From assembly GCA_004322345.1 (NCBI GenBank), contig SCTQ01000106.1:1-36280 (forward strand): a stretch of 36,280 nucleotides of DNA, given 5' to 3'. Below the pieces are notes generated by a model. It saw nothing but the letters and a program-made list of their open reading frames with translations. It did not search any database and was not told where the DNA came from. Made by a program: the position numbers and the translations under genes. Below, one piece after another: positions 1-8,734 of this stretch. The stretch is from Aquabacterium sp. Lineage in GTDB: Bacteria; Pseudomonadota; Gammaproteobacteria; Burkholderiales; Burkholderiaceae_C. Every line of letters begins with the position of its first letter. The first letter of the stretch is position 1.

Positions 1-283
1 TGAGGATGCCCCATCGGATGCGAACGGTAAGACCCTGGCGCCACTTGCGAGGGACCGTCGCGCAGCAGACGGTGCTGCCTCCCTTTCCCGCTTGGTCAGC
101 GCTGTACCCGTTGACCCAGAAGTTCTGCACGCTCACGTGATCGGCCAAATGATCGATCCCTGTGATGCCGACGCTGACGCTCGCCTTGTCCGGGTCTGCT
201 CTGCATGCAGTGAGAATGCCAGCCAGCGTGACAACAAGCCATAGCGCTCGCCACGTGACCTTGCGAAGGTTTCTGTGCGGCAT
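1..283 (-). CDS. DUF3304-like lipoprotein, partial (C-terminus beyond left edge)
   Basis: Hand translation from ATG at 283: MPHRNLRKVTWRALWLVVTLAGILTACRADPDKASVSVGITGIDHLADHVSVQNFWVNGYSADQAGKGGSTVCCATVPRKWRQGLTVRIRWGIL...; lipobox LTAC; VNGYSADQAGKGGSTVCCATVPRKWRQGLTVRIRW pattern resembles DUF3304; open to the window edge; 5 nt after the DUF4123 stop. Confidence 0.72.
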   Translation of the reverse strand, partial: MPHRNLRKVTWRALWLVVTLAGILTACRADPDKASVSVGITGIDHLADHVSVQNFWVNGYSADQAGKGGSTVCCATVPRKWRQGLTVRIRWGIL

Positions 284-288
284 GATGT

Positions 289-1047
289 TCAGTCAGTTGA
301 TGGACGAAGAGACTCGACCGCGTTGGCGAAGGCCTCGGCCTCCAGGATCGCACCGCGACTCTCCAATACCCGACCTGCCAGAACCAGCTGATCCGGATAG
401 CTCTCAATCCGTTTGCTGCGCATCAGATTGCATAGCTGCGTGAACCAGGCATGCCGCTCCTCAATCGAGCCGTGATGCGCAAGCTCGGGTTCGGCTTCGA
501 GCGTCGAAGCAAGCAATTGATCCGGCCAGGAACTGTCGAGCAGGACTGCGAGTTCTGGGTGAGTGAGGCGCAGGGTCATCCACCCATTTAGTGATTCGTC
601 CAATGAGCCGCGCCAGCTGTTCCGTACGCCGCAGCGGGTCAAATAATCCCAGCGATGAATCGGGCCGATAAGAAGGCGGACTCTCGCAGGAGTCATCGCC
701 CGCATCATGGCTGCGACGCATCGGGTGTCAGCGAACCGGAAGAAATAGCGCTGCCCATCTGCCGTGAGCACATGGCGGATATTGACCAGATGCTCGAGCA
801 GGGCATGTTGGGTGGGGGCCTGAATCCAAGAGATCGCCCAGTGACGCTCCAGGGACCGCATCAGTGCGAACGCAATGCGGTTGCCGGCAAGCGAATCCGC
901 AGGCAGACATACGGGCCCCATCCTGCGAGCCGAGGGGTCGGCAAGGTCGCCATATATCCACGTCGCCGCCGCATCGCTCGCTTCCAGCGAGTCGATTTCC
1001 ACGCTGGTCAGTGCGCCGCCATCCAGAAGCATGAAGAGTTCCGACAT
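289..1047 (-). CDS. DUF4123 domain protein, putative T6SS effector-loading adaptor (Tap/TEC-like)
   Basis: 252 aa; N-terminal LLDGG pattern, central RYFFRFADTRCVAAMM segment; directly downstream of vgrG. Confidence 0.8.
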   Translation of the reverse strand: MSELFMLLDGGALTSVEIDSLEASDAAATWIYGDLADPSARRMGPVCLPADSLAGNRIAFALMRSLERHWAISWIQAPTQHALLEHLVNIRHVLTADGQRYFFRFADTRCVAAMMRAMTPARVRLLIGPIHRWDYLTRCGVRNSWRGSLDESLNGWMTLRLTHPELAVLLDSSWPDQLLASTLEAEPELAHHGSIEERHAWFTQLCNLMRSKRIESYPDQLVLAGRVLESRGAILEAEAFANAVESLRPSTD

Positions 1048-1065
1048 GTCCGTCCTCTTGTGACG

Positions 1066-4000
1066 CTAGGCCGGTACCAACGGTGTGGCGGAACGTATCG
1101 CTCGTACGAAGCATGAGAGGCAGAAATCCGATTGGGGGAAATCGGGTGCCGGTGATTCAGCGGTTGCAGGCCCCACCATGCTCTTCGTCCCCGCCAACAC
1201 CGTGATCTTCCCCGGGCACTCCACCGTGATCTGCCCGTTCTCCAGGGTGATGCAAGCCCCACCCGCCGTCTTCAGCACCACCCGTTTCGCCGCCGCAAAG
1301 TCCACGAAGGCCGACGCGCTCTGCACGCGAAGGTCCTCCTTCGCCGCCAGATGCATCGCCGCGTTCTGTGCTTGCACCATCACGTCGCCGCCCGCGGCGA
1401 TCGCGGTGATGCCTGTGCCTGCTGCTTCACCGTTGCCTTCGATAGCACCGGCCAGCAGGCCGATGGCCTGGCCGGTGTGGATGCGCAGGGCGCCGCCGGA
1501 TGCCTGCTGCAGGTCCTGGCCGGCGGCCAGGTGCAGGGTGTCGTTGGCGCTGAGCTGCAGGTCCTGCCCGGCGGTGAGGCCCAGGCCGGACTTGGCGGCG
1601 ATGGCGACGATGGGGTCGGTGGTGTGGGGAAGCCTGTCCTTCGCCGCTGCGGTCGTCTTGGCCGATGCGTCGGCGGTGGCGGCGCCGAAGGTTTGCGACG
1701 AGGCCATGCCGCTGGCGGCCTGGTGCAGGGCGGCCAGTGGCGCGGCGTGATCGTCCAGCGTGCCGCCGCCAGCCTGCGTGCTGCCGATGGTGGTGGCCAG
1801 CTGCACCGTCCGGTGCGCGCGCGCGGCTTCGCTGAATCGTTCGGCCAGTTGCTGTTGCTGCTTCGCCAGCGTGCTGCCGGCTGCGTGGTCCAGCGCGGGC
1901 TCGTGGTCGGCGATGCCCCAGGTGGACAGCAGCAGGCCCTGGCCTGCACGCACGCTGCCATAGGCGTCGGTACGCAGCTCCAGGCCCAGGCCGCGCAGGC
2001 TGCCGCGGTGGTTGTCGGCGCGGTGCAGCAGGTGGCCCAGGTTCAGCCAGGTGGCGTGCTGGGTGCTGCCGGCCTGCACGGCGAGCTGGCCGTCGCTGTC
2101 GTCGAACAGCAGCTGGTTGTGCCCGGTGCCGGCGCGGTTGCCGAACTCGTTGCTGCGCCAGCCGCTGAGGGCGGCAGCCTGGGCCTGGGTGTCGCTGCCG
2201 GGGGCGGCACCGTGCCAGGCGGGCGCGTTGCCGCCGCTGTAGCTGGCCACCTCGTTGCCTTGTGCGGCGGCGCGGTGGTCGGTGCTGGTGGAGAAGATCC
2301 GGTCGTCCGCGGGTGCGGATGGTTCGCGGCCGCCCGGCGTGGCGGCGGTGCCGCCTTCGCCGCGGCCGTTGTGGACCGCGCCGACGACGATGGGATGCTC
2401 GACGTCGCCGCCGATGAACTCGACCAGCACTTCCTGGCCGATGCGGGGAATGAATTGCGCGCCCAGGCCTGCGCCTGCGCCAGGACCAGCCCAGCGCTGG
2501 ACCACACGCATCCAGCAGCTCAGGCGGTTGTCGGCGCGCGGGTCGGCATCGGGCGTGTTCTGCCAGTGGAACTTCACCCGTACGCGGCCGAGCAGGTCGG
2601 TGTGGATGTCGCCCAGTGCGGGGGCGACCTCGCCTGCCGGCCCGACGACGATGGCGGTCTGCAGGCCCGCGCGGCGCGGTGGCGGCGGCACCGGGCGCCA
2701 GGCGACGGCGGCGCGCACGGCGACGAAGCGGTTGGCATAGCCGCTGCCGCGGGCCTGGGCCAGCAGCTCGGCAGTGGGCGGCAACTCGGGCAGGCCATCG
2801 GCGGCTTGCGTGACCAGGCCTTCGTCCCCCCAGCCTTCGAAAGCCTCGCCCAGCGTGGCAGCGAGGTGGTCGTTCAACGCCTTGGGCAGGTTGTTGATGC
2901 CGGCGTGCAGCACGCGCAGCGTGGTGAAGCGCTTGCGCTGGGCGGCGGCGGCGGCGTCGCCCAGGCCATCCAGCGCATCCAGCGTGGACTGGCTCAGGTC
3001 GAACTGCGTGCCGGCGCGCAGGCTGCGCACGCTGCTGCGGCCCAGCCAGGTCTTGTGGCGCGCATCCTGGGCCTGTGCCAGAAGCGCTGCGCGGCGCGGC
3101 AGGTGCGCGGCCGTGGGGCTGGAGAGTTCGGTGCTGAGGTTGGGCGCAGCGCTGGCCAGGGTGTAGTGCTCCAGTGCCGGAGCCTGTTCGCCCGCGTGGC
3201 CGGCGGCGGCGCCCAGGGCGGCGTGGCTGGACTGTTGCGCATAGCCGTCCCAGCTCAGCATGGTCGTCCGCGCGGCGGGCAGCACACGCACGCCGCCGAA
3301 GGCCTGGATGGCATCGGACGCCTCCTGTGACGAGCTGCGGTGGAAGCGGATGCCGTGGTCGGCGGCGGAAGTGGCATCGGCCGGCAGCTGCACGCTGTCG
3401 GCAAAGATCACCAGCCGGTGGCCCGCGGGGGCGGCATCGTCTTCCTCGAAGCGGTAGCCCAGGCCTTCCTCGGCGAGCAGGCGCTGCAGGAAGTCGAGGT
3501 CGGTCTCGCGGTATTGCACGCGCAGCCCGCGCACGCCGCCGTCGGGCGAGGCCGCGAGTTCCGCGGCGACCTCGTCGGACCAGCTCCAGGCCGCGTGTGA
3601 CACATACGGCGCGAAGAGGTCATCCACGATCTGCTGCACGCTGTTGTCCTGCCAGAGGCGGCTGGCGCGGCGATGGGCCAGCAGCTGCAGCCAGGGCACG
3701 AGGGTCAGTCGATAGCGCGCGAAGCCGCCGTCGGCGTCCAGGGCTTCGGCTACCTGGACCAGGCCGCTGCGGCTGGTGCGGCGGCCGTCGGCCAGCGTGA
3801 TGCGCAAGCGCGCGGCGCGCGCCACCAGGGCCTCGGGCGGCAGCGCCGCATCGCGGCTGAGGGCACAGATGCGCCAGGCATAGGGGCGGCTGAGGGCTTC
3901 GTCGCCCACCCAGGCCTCGACCAGCAACTGCGACAGCGCATCGCCATCCTGCGCCGCACCACCCACACCTTCCAGCGCATACAGCCGCCGCGCGTCGGTG

Positions 4001-4161
4001 AAGGCCGCGGACAAGGCTTCCAGCGCTGCGGCGCCCAGGCTGGACAACGCAGCCGGCAGCCTGCCAGGCGACGACAGCATGGACGAGGCCGACTCCGGCA
4101 CGGCCATGGCAGCAGCCACGGCGCCCGAGCCCGGCGCGAAGTCCGACAAGGATGCGGACAT
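1066..4161 (-). CDS. vgrG: Type VI secretion system tip protein VgrG with C-terminal DUF2345 domain
   Basis: 1031 aa; gp27-like N-terminus, gp5/OB region (LLGRVRVKFHWQNTPDADPRADNRLSCWMRVVQRWAGPGAGAGLGAQFIPRIGQEVLVEFIGGDVEHPIVVGAVHNG), DUF2345 repeats near the C-terminus. Confidence 0.96.
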   Translation of the reverse strand: MSASLSDFAPGSGAVAAAMAVPESASSMLSSPGRLPAALSSLGAAALEALSAAFTDARRLYALEGVGGAAQDGDALSQLLVEAWVGDEALSRPYAWRICALSRDAALPPEALVARAARLRITLADGRRTSRSGLVQVAEALDADGGFARYRLTLVPWLQLLAHRRASRLWQDNSVQQIVDDLFAPYVSHAAWSWSDEVAAELAASPDGGVRGLRVQYRETDLDFLQRLLAEEGLGYRFEEDDAAPAGHRLVIFADSVQLPADATSAADHGIRFHRSSSQEASDAIQAFGGVRVLPAARTTMLSWDGYAQQSSHAALGAAAGHAGEQAPALEHYTLASAAPNLSTELSSPTAAHLPRRAALLAQAQDARHKTWLGRSSVRSLRAGTQFDLSQSTLDALDGLGDAAAAAQRKRFTTLRVLHAGINNLPKALNDHLAATLGEAFEGWGDEGLVTQAADGLPELPPTAELLAQARGSGYANRFVAVRAAVAWRPVPPPPRRAGLQTAIVVGPAGEVAPALGDIHTDLLGRVRVKFHWQNTPDADPRADNRLSCWMRVVQRWAGPGAGAGLGAQFIPRIGQEVLVEFIGGDVEHPIVVGAVHNGRGEGGTAATPGGREPSAPADDRIFSTSTDHRAAAQGNEVASYSGGNAPAWHGAAPGSDTQAQAAALSGWRSNEFGNRAGTGHNQLLFDDSDGQLAVQAGSTQHATWLNLGHLLHRADNHRGSLRGLGLELRTDAYGSVRAGQGLLLSTWGIADHEPALDHAAGSTLAKQQQQLAERFSEAARAHRTVQLATTIGSTQAGGGTLDDHAAPLAALHQAASGMASSQTFGAATADASAKTTAAAKDRLPHTTDPIVAIAAKSGLGLTAGQDLQLSANDTLHLAAGQDLQQASGGALRIHTGQAIGLLAGAIEGNGEAAGTGITAIAAGGDVMVQAQNAAMHLAAKEDLRVQSASAFVDFAAAKRVVLKTAGGACITLENGQITVECPGKITVLAGTKSMVGPATAESPAPDFPQSDFCLSCFVRAIRSATPLVPA

Positions 4162-4289
4162 GGAACCCCTGGAGTTTTATTGGATGGCGCTCAGCGGCGA
4201 GGCAGGGCCTGCCGAAGGCGCGGCGATGCTAGCAGTGCGTCTGGGGCGCTCTGCCCCTCATCGGGGTGATGGTTGCATCGTGGTGTAAA

Positions 4290-4317
4290 CGCCTGCCGGC
4301 AAAGGCTGCGGCAGGCG
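4290..4317 (-). terminator. Hairpin between the small ORF and vgrG (possible terminator or attenuator)
   Basis: CGCCTGCCG ... CGGCAGGCG, 9-bp perfect stem; on the minus strand followed by TTTACA. Confidence 0.4.
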
Positions 4318-4407
4318 CACTGGACCGCGGGGAGGATCCAGCCAACGGCGTGATGCCGCTGGAAGCAAGGCCGGGCCGGCCCCTGCTCGGGGCCCGCCGG
4401 CGGCGGG

Positions 4408-4644
4408 TCAGGCCAGTGCGCCGCCGCCTGTCCAGGCCAGCTGGGCGATGACCTGGTGCGCCGAGGAACGCGGGTAGCGCTCGCGTGCGATGCGGATGGC
4501 GCCTTGCGGCGTCTGCGCCAGCACCTTGAGCACGCGCGTGGCCGCTTGCCGCGACGACGAACGGGACGGGAGCGTGGCGATCACCACGGAGACTTCGAAC
4601 AACATCAAGGCCGGTTCGATGGCCAGATTCATCAGTGCTCGCAT
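4408..4644 (-). CDS. Hypothetical small protein (78 aa)
   Basis: C-terminal part of the 201-aa track ORF from internal ATG at 4644: MRALMNLAIEPALMLFEVSVVIATLPSRSSSRQAATRVLKVLAQ...; no recognised family. Confidence 0.35.
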   Translation of the reverse strand: MRALMNLAIEPALMLFEVSVVIATLPSRSSSRQAATRVLKVLAQTPQGAIRIARERYPRSSAHQVIAQLAWTGGGALA

Positions 4645-4790
4645 GTTCAACCTAGTGCGGACGGCTGCTGGTGTCAGCAACTTTGCAAGAAGTGGACCGC
4701 AGCGAGATGACAGCCATACCGGTATCGCATGATCGCGGGGGTGTAGGCCGTCTCCGACAGACGGGCGACGTTGCGGCCTCTTCTTGCGGC

Positions 4791-5903
4791 TCAGTTTGCA
4801 CCAGCCTGAAGCGTCGGGTAGTCGGTATAGCCCTCTGATGCGCCGCCATAGAACGTGCCGCTGTTCCATTTGTTCAGCGGTGCACCAAGGCGCAGTCGAG
4901 CGCCCAGGTCCGGGTTGCTGATGAAGGGGCGGCCGAAGGCGATGAGGTCGGCCGCGCCGCTGTCCAGCGTGGCCTGGGCCAGCGTCAGGTCGTAGCCGTT
5001 GTTGGCCACCCATGGTGCGCCGGCACGACGGCGCAGCGATTGGTAGTCGAAGGGCACGCCCTCGCGCGCGGGCACGTCGCGCGGGCCGCCGGTGGCGCCT
5101 TCCACCGTGTGCAGGTAGGCCAGCTCGTACTTGCCGAGCTGGTCGGCCACGTAGTCGAACAGCGGCTGCGGATCGCTGTCGCGCGCATCGTTGGCCGGCG
5201 TCACCGGCGACAGGCGCAGGCCCGTGCGGCCGGCACCGATCGCGCCGGTGATGGCCTCCACCACTTCCAGCAGCAGGCGTGCGCGGTTCTCGATCGAGCC
5301 GCCGTAGATGTCGGTGCGATGGTTGATGCCGTCGCGCAGGAACTGGTCGAGGAGATAGCCATTGGCGCCGTGGATCTCCACGCCGTCGAAGCCGGCCTCG
5401 ATTGCGCGGTTCGCGGCGTCGCGGTACTGGCCGACGATGCGCGGGATCTCGTCGAGCCTGAGCTCACGCGGCTCGGACACCGGCACGAAGCCTTCCTTGA
5501 CGTAGGTCTTGGTATTGGCGCGGATGGCCGAGGGCGCCACCGGCGCCGCGCCGTTGGCCTGCAGGCTGGTGTGGGACACGCGGCCCACGTGCCACAGCTG
5601 CGTGACGATCCTGCCGCCGCGCTCGTGCACGGCACGCGTCACCTGCTTCCAGCCGGCGACCTGGTCGGCGTTGAACAGTCCCGGCGTGTCCAGGTAGCCC
5701 TGGCCCTCCTGGCTGATCTGCGTGGCCTCGGTGACGATGAGGCCGGCGCCGGTCCTGGGATCGGCGCGCTGCGCGTAGTACTCGGCCATCAGGGCCGTGG
5801 GCACCTGGCCCGCACCCGCGCGGTTGCGCGTCAGCGGGGCCATGACGATGCGGCTGGACAGTTCGATGTCGCCGACGCGGATGGGGTCGAAGAGGCTGGG
5901 CAT
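4791..5903 (-). CDS. Alkene reductase / N-ethylmaleimide reductase-like Old Yellow Enzyme
   Basis: MPSLFDPIRVGDIELSSRIVMAPLTRNRA..., GFDGVEIHGANGYLLDQFLRDGINHRTDIYGGS; track ORF start is 53 codons too far upstream. Confidence 0.93.
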   Translation of the reverse strand: MPSLFDPIRVGDIELSSRIVMAPLTRNRAGAGQVPTALMAEYYAQRADPRTGAGLIVTEATQISQEGQGYLDTPGLFNADQVAGWKQVTRAVHERGGRIVTQLWHVGRVSHTSLQANGAAPVAPSAIRANTKTYVKEGFVPVSEPRELRLDEIPRIVGQYRDAANRAIEAGFDGVEIHGANGYLLDQFLRDGINHRTDIYGGSIENRARLLLEVVEAITGAIGAGRTGLRLSPVTPANDARDSDPQPLFDYVADQLGKYELAYLHTVEGATGGPRDVPAREGVPFDYQSLRRRAGAPWVANNGYDLTLAQATLDSGAADLIAFGRPFISNPDLGARLRLGAPLNKWNSGTFYGGASEGYTDYPTLQAGAN

Positions 5904-6167
5904 GGGACTTCCGATTGTCAAAACAGGGTGGCGGCGCGGGCCGGCCGGGTGAGGGCGAGACCGCAGGCTAAGCGCATTGCGAATAGGCGCAGCGACACAC
6001 GGACACCGGCTTTCGTGCTTGTGCGGCTGCGTGTACGCCGCGTTGCGCGTGAAGTGCTTCACGCGCAGGCCGCGCCTCGCGGGGGATGCTCGGCAAGCCG
6101 GTGCCGCCGCGGCCGATATCGCCTTACCGGCGCCGCATCGGCGTCACTCACGCCTATCGTGCCTGCC

Positions 6168-6992
6168 ATGAGCATCGATCCCCAACTGCGTTCGCTGAAT
6201 ATCGATATCCCCGCCTGCCCGCATACGCTGGTCAAGCTGTCCTTGATGATGGGCAACGAGAACGCGCAGACCGATGCGATGGCCGAGCTGATCGAGGGCG
6301 ACATGGCGCTGGCTTCGGCCATCGTGCGCACCGTCAACTCGGCCTTGTTCGGGCTGCTGCACCGGGTGGAGACCGTGCACGAGGCCGTGCGCTATCTCGG
6401 CATGCGCGAGGTCTCGGGCATCACCTACGAGATGGGCCTGCGGGCGGCCTTCCCGCCCGGCCCGCTGATCGATCGCATCTGGGACCGCGCCAGCCGCCGT
6501 GGCCTGGCCATGGGCCGTGCCGCGCAGGCGCTGGACCTGCCCAATCCCTGGGCCGCGCATACCGCCGGCCTGTTCGCCGAGAGCGGTCGTGCCGTGCTCT
6601 ATGCCTACGACCGCGAGCGCTACACGCAGCTCGAGGAACGCGCCAGCAGCGACGACGCGCTGATCGCAGCCGAGGTGGCCGCGTTCGGCGTCAGCCATGC
6701 CGCCCTCGGTGCGGCGCTGTGCCAGTCCTGGGGCCTGGCCTCGGAAGTCGGCGCCTTCGTGCGTGCCCGGCCGGCGTCGCTGGACGACTGGGCGCGCGAG
6801 CCGCTGGAGGTGCGCCGCCTGCTGGCCATCGGCGCCGAGATCGACACTGCATTGGAGCCGGCCGAGGTGCCGAATCCGCAGGGCCCTGCGCTGTCGGCGC
6901 AGCGGGCCGAGCTGGCCGAGCTGGAGATCGGCCAGCTGTGCGACGCGCTGCAGCGCGTGTGCGAAGTCTTCGCCCAGCGCGAAATAGCTTGA
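6168..6992 (+). CDS. HDOD domain-containing protein
   Basis: MSIDPQLRSLNIDIPACPHTLVKLSLMM...IVRTVNSALFGLLHRVETVHEAVRYLGMREV; track ORF has a spurious N-terminal extension. Confidence 0.88.
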   Translation: MSIDPQLRSLNIDIPACPHTLVKLSLMMGNENAQTDAMAELIEGDMALASAIVRTVNSALFGLLHRVETVHEAVRYLGMREVSGITYEMGLRAAFPPGPLIDRIWDRASRRGLAMGRAAQALDLPNPWAAHTAGLFAESGRAVLYAYDRERYTQLEERASSDDALIAAEVAAFGVSHAALGAALCQSWGLASEVGAFVRARPASLDDWAREPLEVRRLLAIGAEIDTALEPAEVPNPQGPALSAQRAELAELEIGQLCDALQRVCEVFAQREIA

Positions 6993-6993
6993 C

Positions 6994-7072
6994 GTCCCTG
7001 CCTGCGCGCTGCGCGCGCCCCCATGGGGCGACCCTGGCGGACCGGCGCAGCGGGATCCGTGGTGCCTGCTGG
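6994..7072 (+). repeat. Dispersed intergenic repeat A, copy 1
   Basis: gtccctgcctgcgcgctgcgcgcgcccccatggggcgaccctggcggaccggcgcagcgggatccgtggtgcctgctgg; aligns with the reverse complement of 11792-11870. Confidence 0.65.
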
Positions 7073-7115
7073 CGGGTGCTTGGGGTCCTGCCGCTGCGCG
7101 TGTGCGTTGCGGCTG

Positions 7116-7892
7116 TCAGGCTGCGGGCAGGTATGCGCGCAGCGCTGGGCTGATGCCGCGCCACATGCCGGCGTCGCTGCCCGCATCTATCGCCTCACCC
7201 GTCATCAACGACATCTGCACGCCTTGAGCGGCCTCGCCCGCGGCGAGCAGCGCGCGGGCGCCGGCGCCCACGCTGTCCACCAGCGGCACGGGCAGCGATG
7301 CCGCCATGCGGGCCGCGAAGCCGCCGAGTGCCGCGCCTCCCACCACGATGGCGCGCACGCCGGATTCGCGCAGCGCCTCCAGGCAGGCGGCATGCAACGC
7401 GGCCTCGCCCGCGCGGCGGTCGGCGGCCAGTTCGGGGCCGGTGAGTTCGACGGTGCGGATGCAGGCCAGGCGCTCGTGCAGGTCCAGCATGCGGGCCAGG
7501 CGCCACAGCATGGGCTCCCATGCGGAGCCACCGGTGACGATGGCGAAGCGCTCCTGGCCGGCCAGGGCTGCAGCTTCGTGCATCGCGGCCTCGGCCAGGC
7601 CGACGACGGGACGTTCGCTGACCTCGCGCAAGGCGAAGAGGCCCGGATCGCCGAAGCAGCCGATCAGCACCGCGTCCGGCACGCCGTGCTGCCGTGCATG
7701 GGTCGCCCAGGCGTCCAGCGTGGCGTGGCCGGCGATCGCATAACTCGCCTCGCTGGCGATGTAGCGCGCACCCAGCGCGGCGGTCGTCGTGTGCAGCTGC
7801 GCTCCGCTGCCGGCCAGCTCCGCGCCGATCTGCGACCGCAGTGCCGCGCTGACCTCCTGCGAGGTGTTCGGGTTGAGCACGAGCAGGTGCAT
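7116..7892 (-). CDS. Aspartate/glutamate/hydantoin racemase family protein
   Basis: MHLLVLNPNTSQEVSAALRSQI...; VLIGCFGDPGLFALRE; AIVVGGAALGGFA. Confidence 0.86.
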   Translation of the reverse strand: MHLLVLNPNTSQEVSAALRSQIGAELAGSGAQLHTTTAALGARYIASEASYAIAGHATLDAWATHARQHGVPDAVLIGCFGDPGLFALREVSERPVVGLAEAAMHEAAALAGQERFAIVTGGSAWEPMLWRLARMLDLHERLACIRTVELTGPELAADRRAGEAALHAACLEALRESGVRAIVVGGAALGGFAARMAASLPVPLVDSVGAGARALLAAGEAAQGVQMSLMTGEAIDAGSDAGMWRGISPALRAYLPAA

Positions 7893-7908
7893 GGCGTCGC
7901 GCGGCGCG

Positions 7909-8709
7909 TCAGCCCGTGGTGCCGGTGGGCCGCAGCACGGCGCCCAGGTCCGTCGATGCGGGCGCCGACTGGTTGAAGCACAGGCTGGACTCCAGGTGGC
8001 GCAGGTGCTCGTCCATGCGCTGCTCGGCCAGCTGGGCGTCGCGCTGCCGGATGGCGGCCAGCAGACCGCGGTGGTCGCGGCAGCTGCAGCCGTCCAGCCA
8101 GCGGGCCTGGCTGCCGCCTTGCGGGCGCAGCAGCGTGGGCTCCACCGCGCCGTAGGTCATCAGGATCAGCGAGGTGCGCGAGACCAGCTCGTTGAACACG
8201 CGGTCCAGCGTCGCGTGCGCGGCGCCGGCGGCGATGAGCTGGTGGAACTCTCCGGACAGGCGCACGGCCTGGTGGCGGTCGCCGCGCATGCGCGCGGCTT
8301 CCTCGGCATCGATGCAGTCGGCCAGGCGCTTGATGTCGGCAGGCTTGGCGCGCGCGATGAAACGCTGCAGCAGCGTGGGCTCCAGCAGGCGGCGCACCTC
8401 GAAGACCTCCCGCGCCTCTTCCGCGCTGGGCTGGGCGACGGTGGCGCCGCGGTTGTGCGAAAGCGTCACCAGCTGCACGTGGGCCAGGCGCACCAGCACC
8501 TGGCGGATGCGCGTGCGCGAGACGCCGAAGACTTCACCCAGCTTGGCCTCCACCAGCTTGGTGCCGGGCAGCAGGCGGTGGTCCTGGATGGCGCGCACGA
8601 TGTCGTCGTAGATGTCGGCATCGGTGAGGCTGCCCGGGGCAGCGTCGTCGTGGTCGGCGGCGGCAGGCGCTGCCTCGTCGGTGGGGGCCTTCTTGCGGGG
8701 CGCGTTCAT
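7909..8709 (-). CDS. GntR family transcriptional regulator with FCD domain
   Basis: IYDDIVRAIQDHRLLPGTKLVEAKLGEVFGVSRTRIRQVLVRLAHVQLVTLSHNRGATV winged helix; FEVRRLLEP FCD domain. Confidence 0.92.
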   Translation of the reverse strand: MNAPRKKAPTDEAAPAAADHDDAAPGSLTDADIYDDIVRAIQDHRLLPGTKLVEAKLGEVFGVSRTRIRQVLVRLAHVQLVTLSHNRGATVAQPSAEEAREVFEVRRLLEPTLLQRFIARAKPADIKRLADCIDAEEAARMRGDRHQAVRLSGEFHQLIAAGAAHATLDRVFNELVSRTSLILMTYGAVEPTLLRPQGGSQARWLDGCSCRDHRGLLAAIRQRDAQLAEQRMDEHLRHLESSLCFNQSAPASTDLGAVLRPTGTTG

Positions 8710-8734
8710 GAAGGAAGGAGGATGGTCGTGGGGT

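Noticed and set aside
1351-3330. 659-aa plus-strand ORF antisense to vgrG
   Set aside because: High-GC shadow ORF. The minus strand encodes an unmistakable full-length VgrG; the plus translation is Gly/Ala/Val/Gln-rich with no domain.
5040-6167. N-terminal extension of the HDOD track ORF
   Set aside because: Antisense to the Old Yellow Enzyme gene; the HDOD fold begins at MSIDPQLRSLNID (6168).
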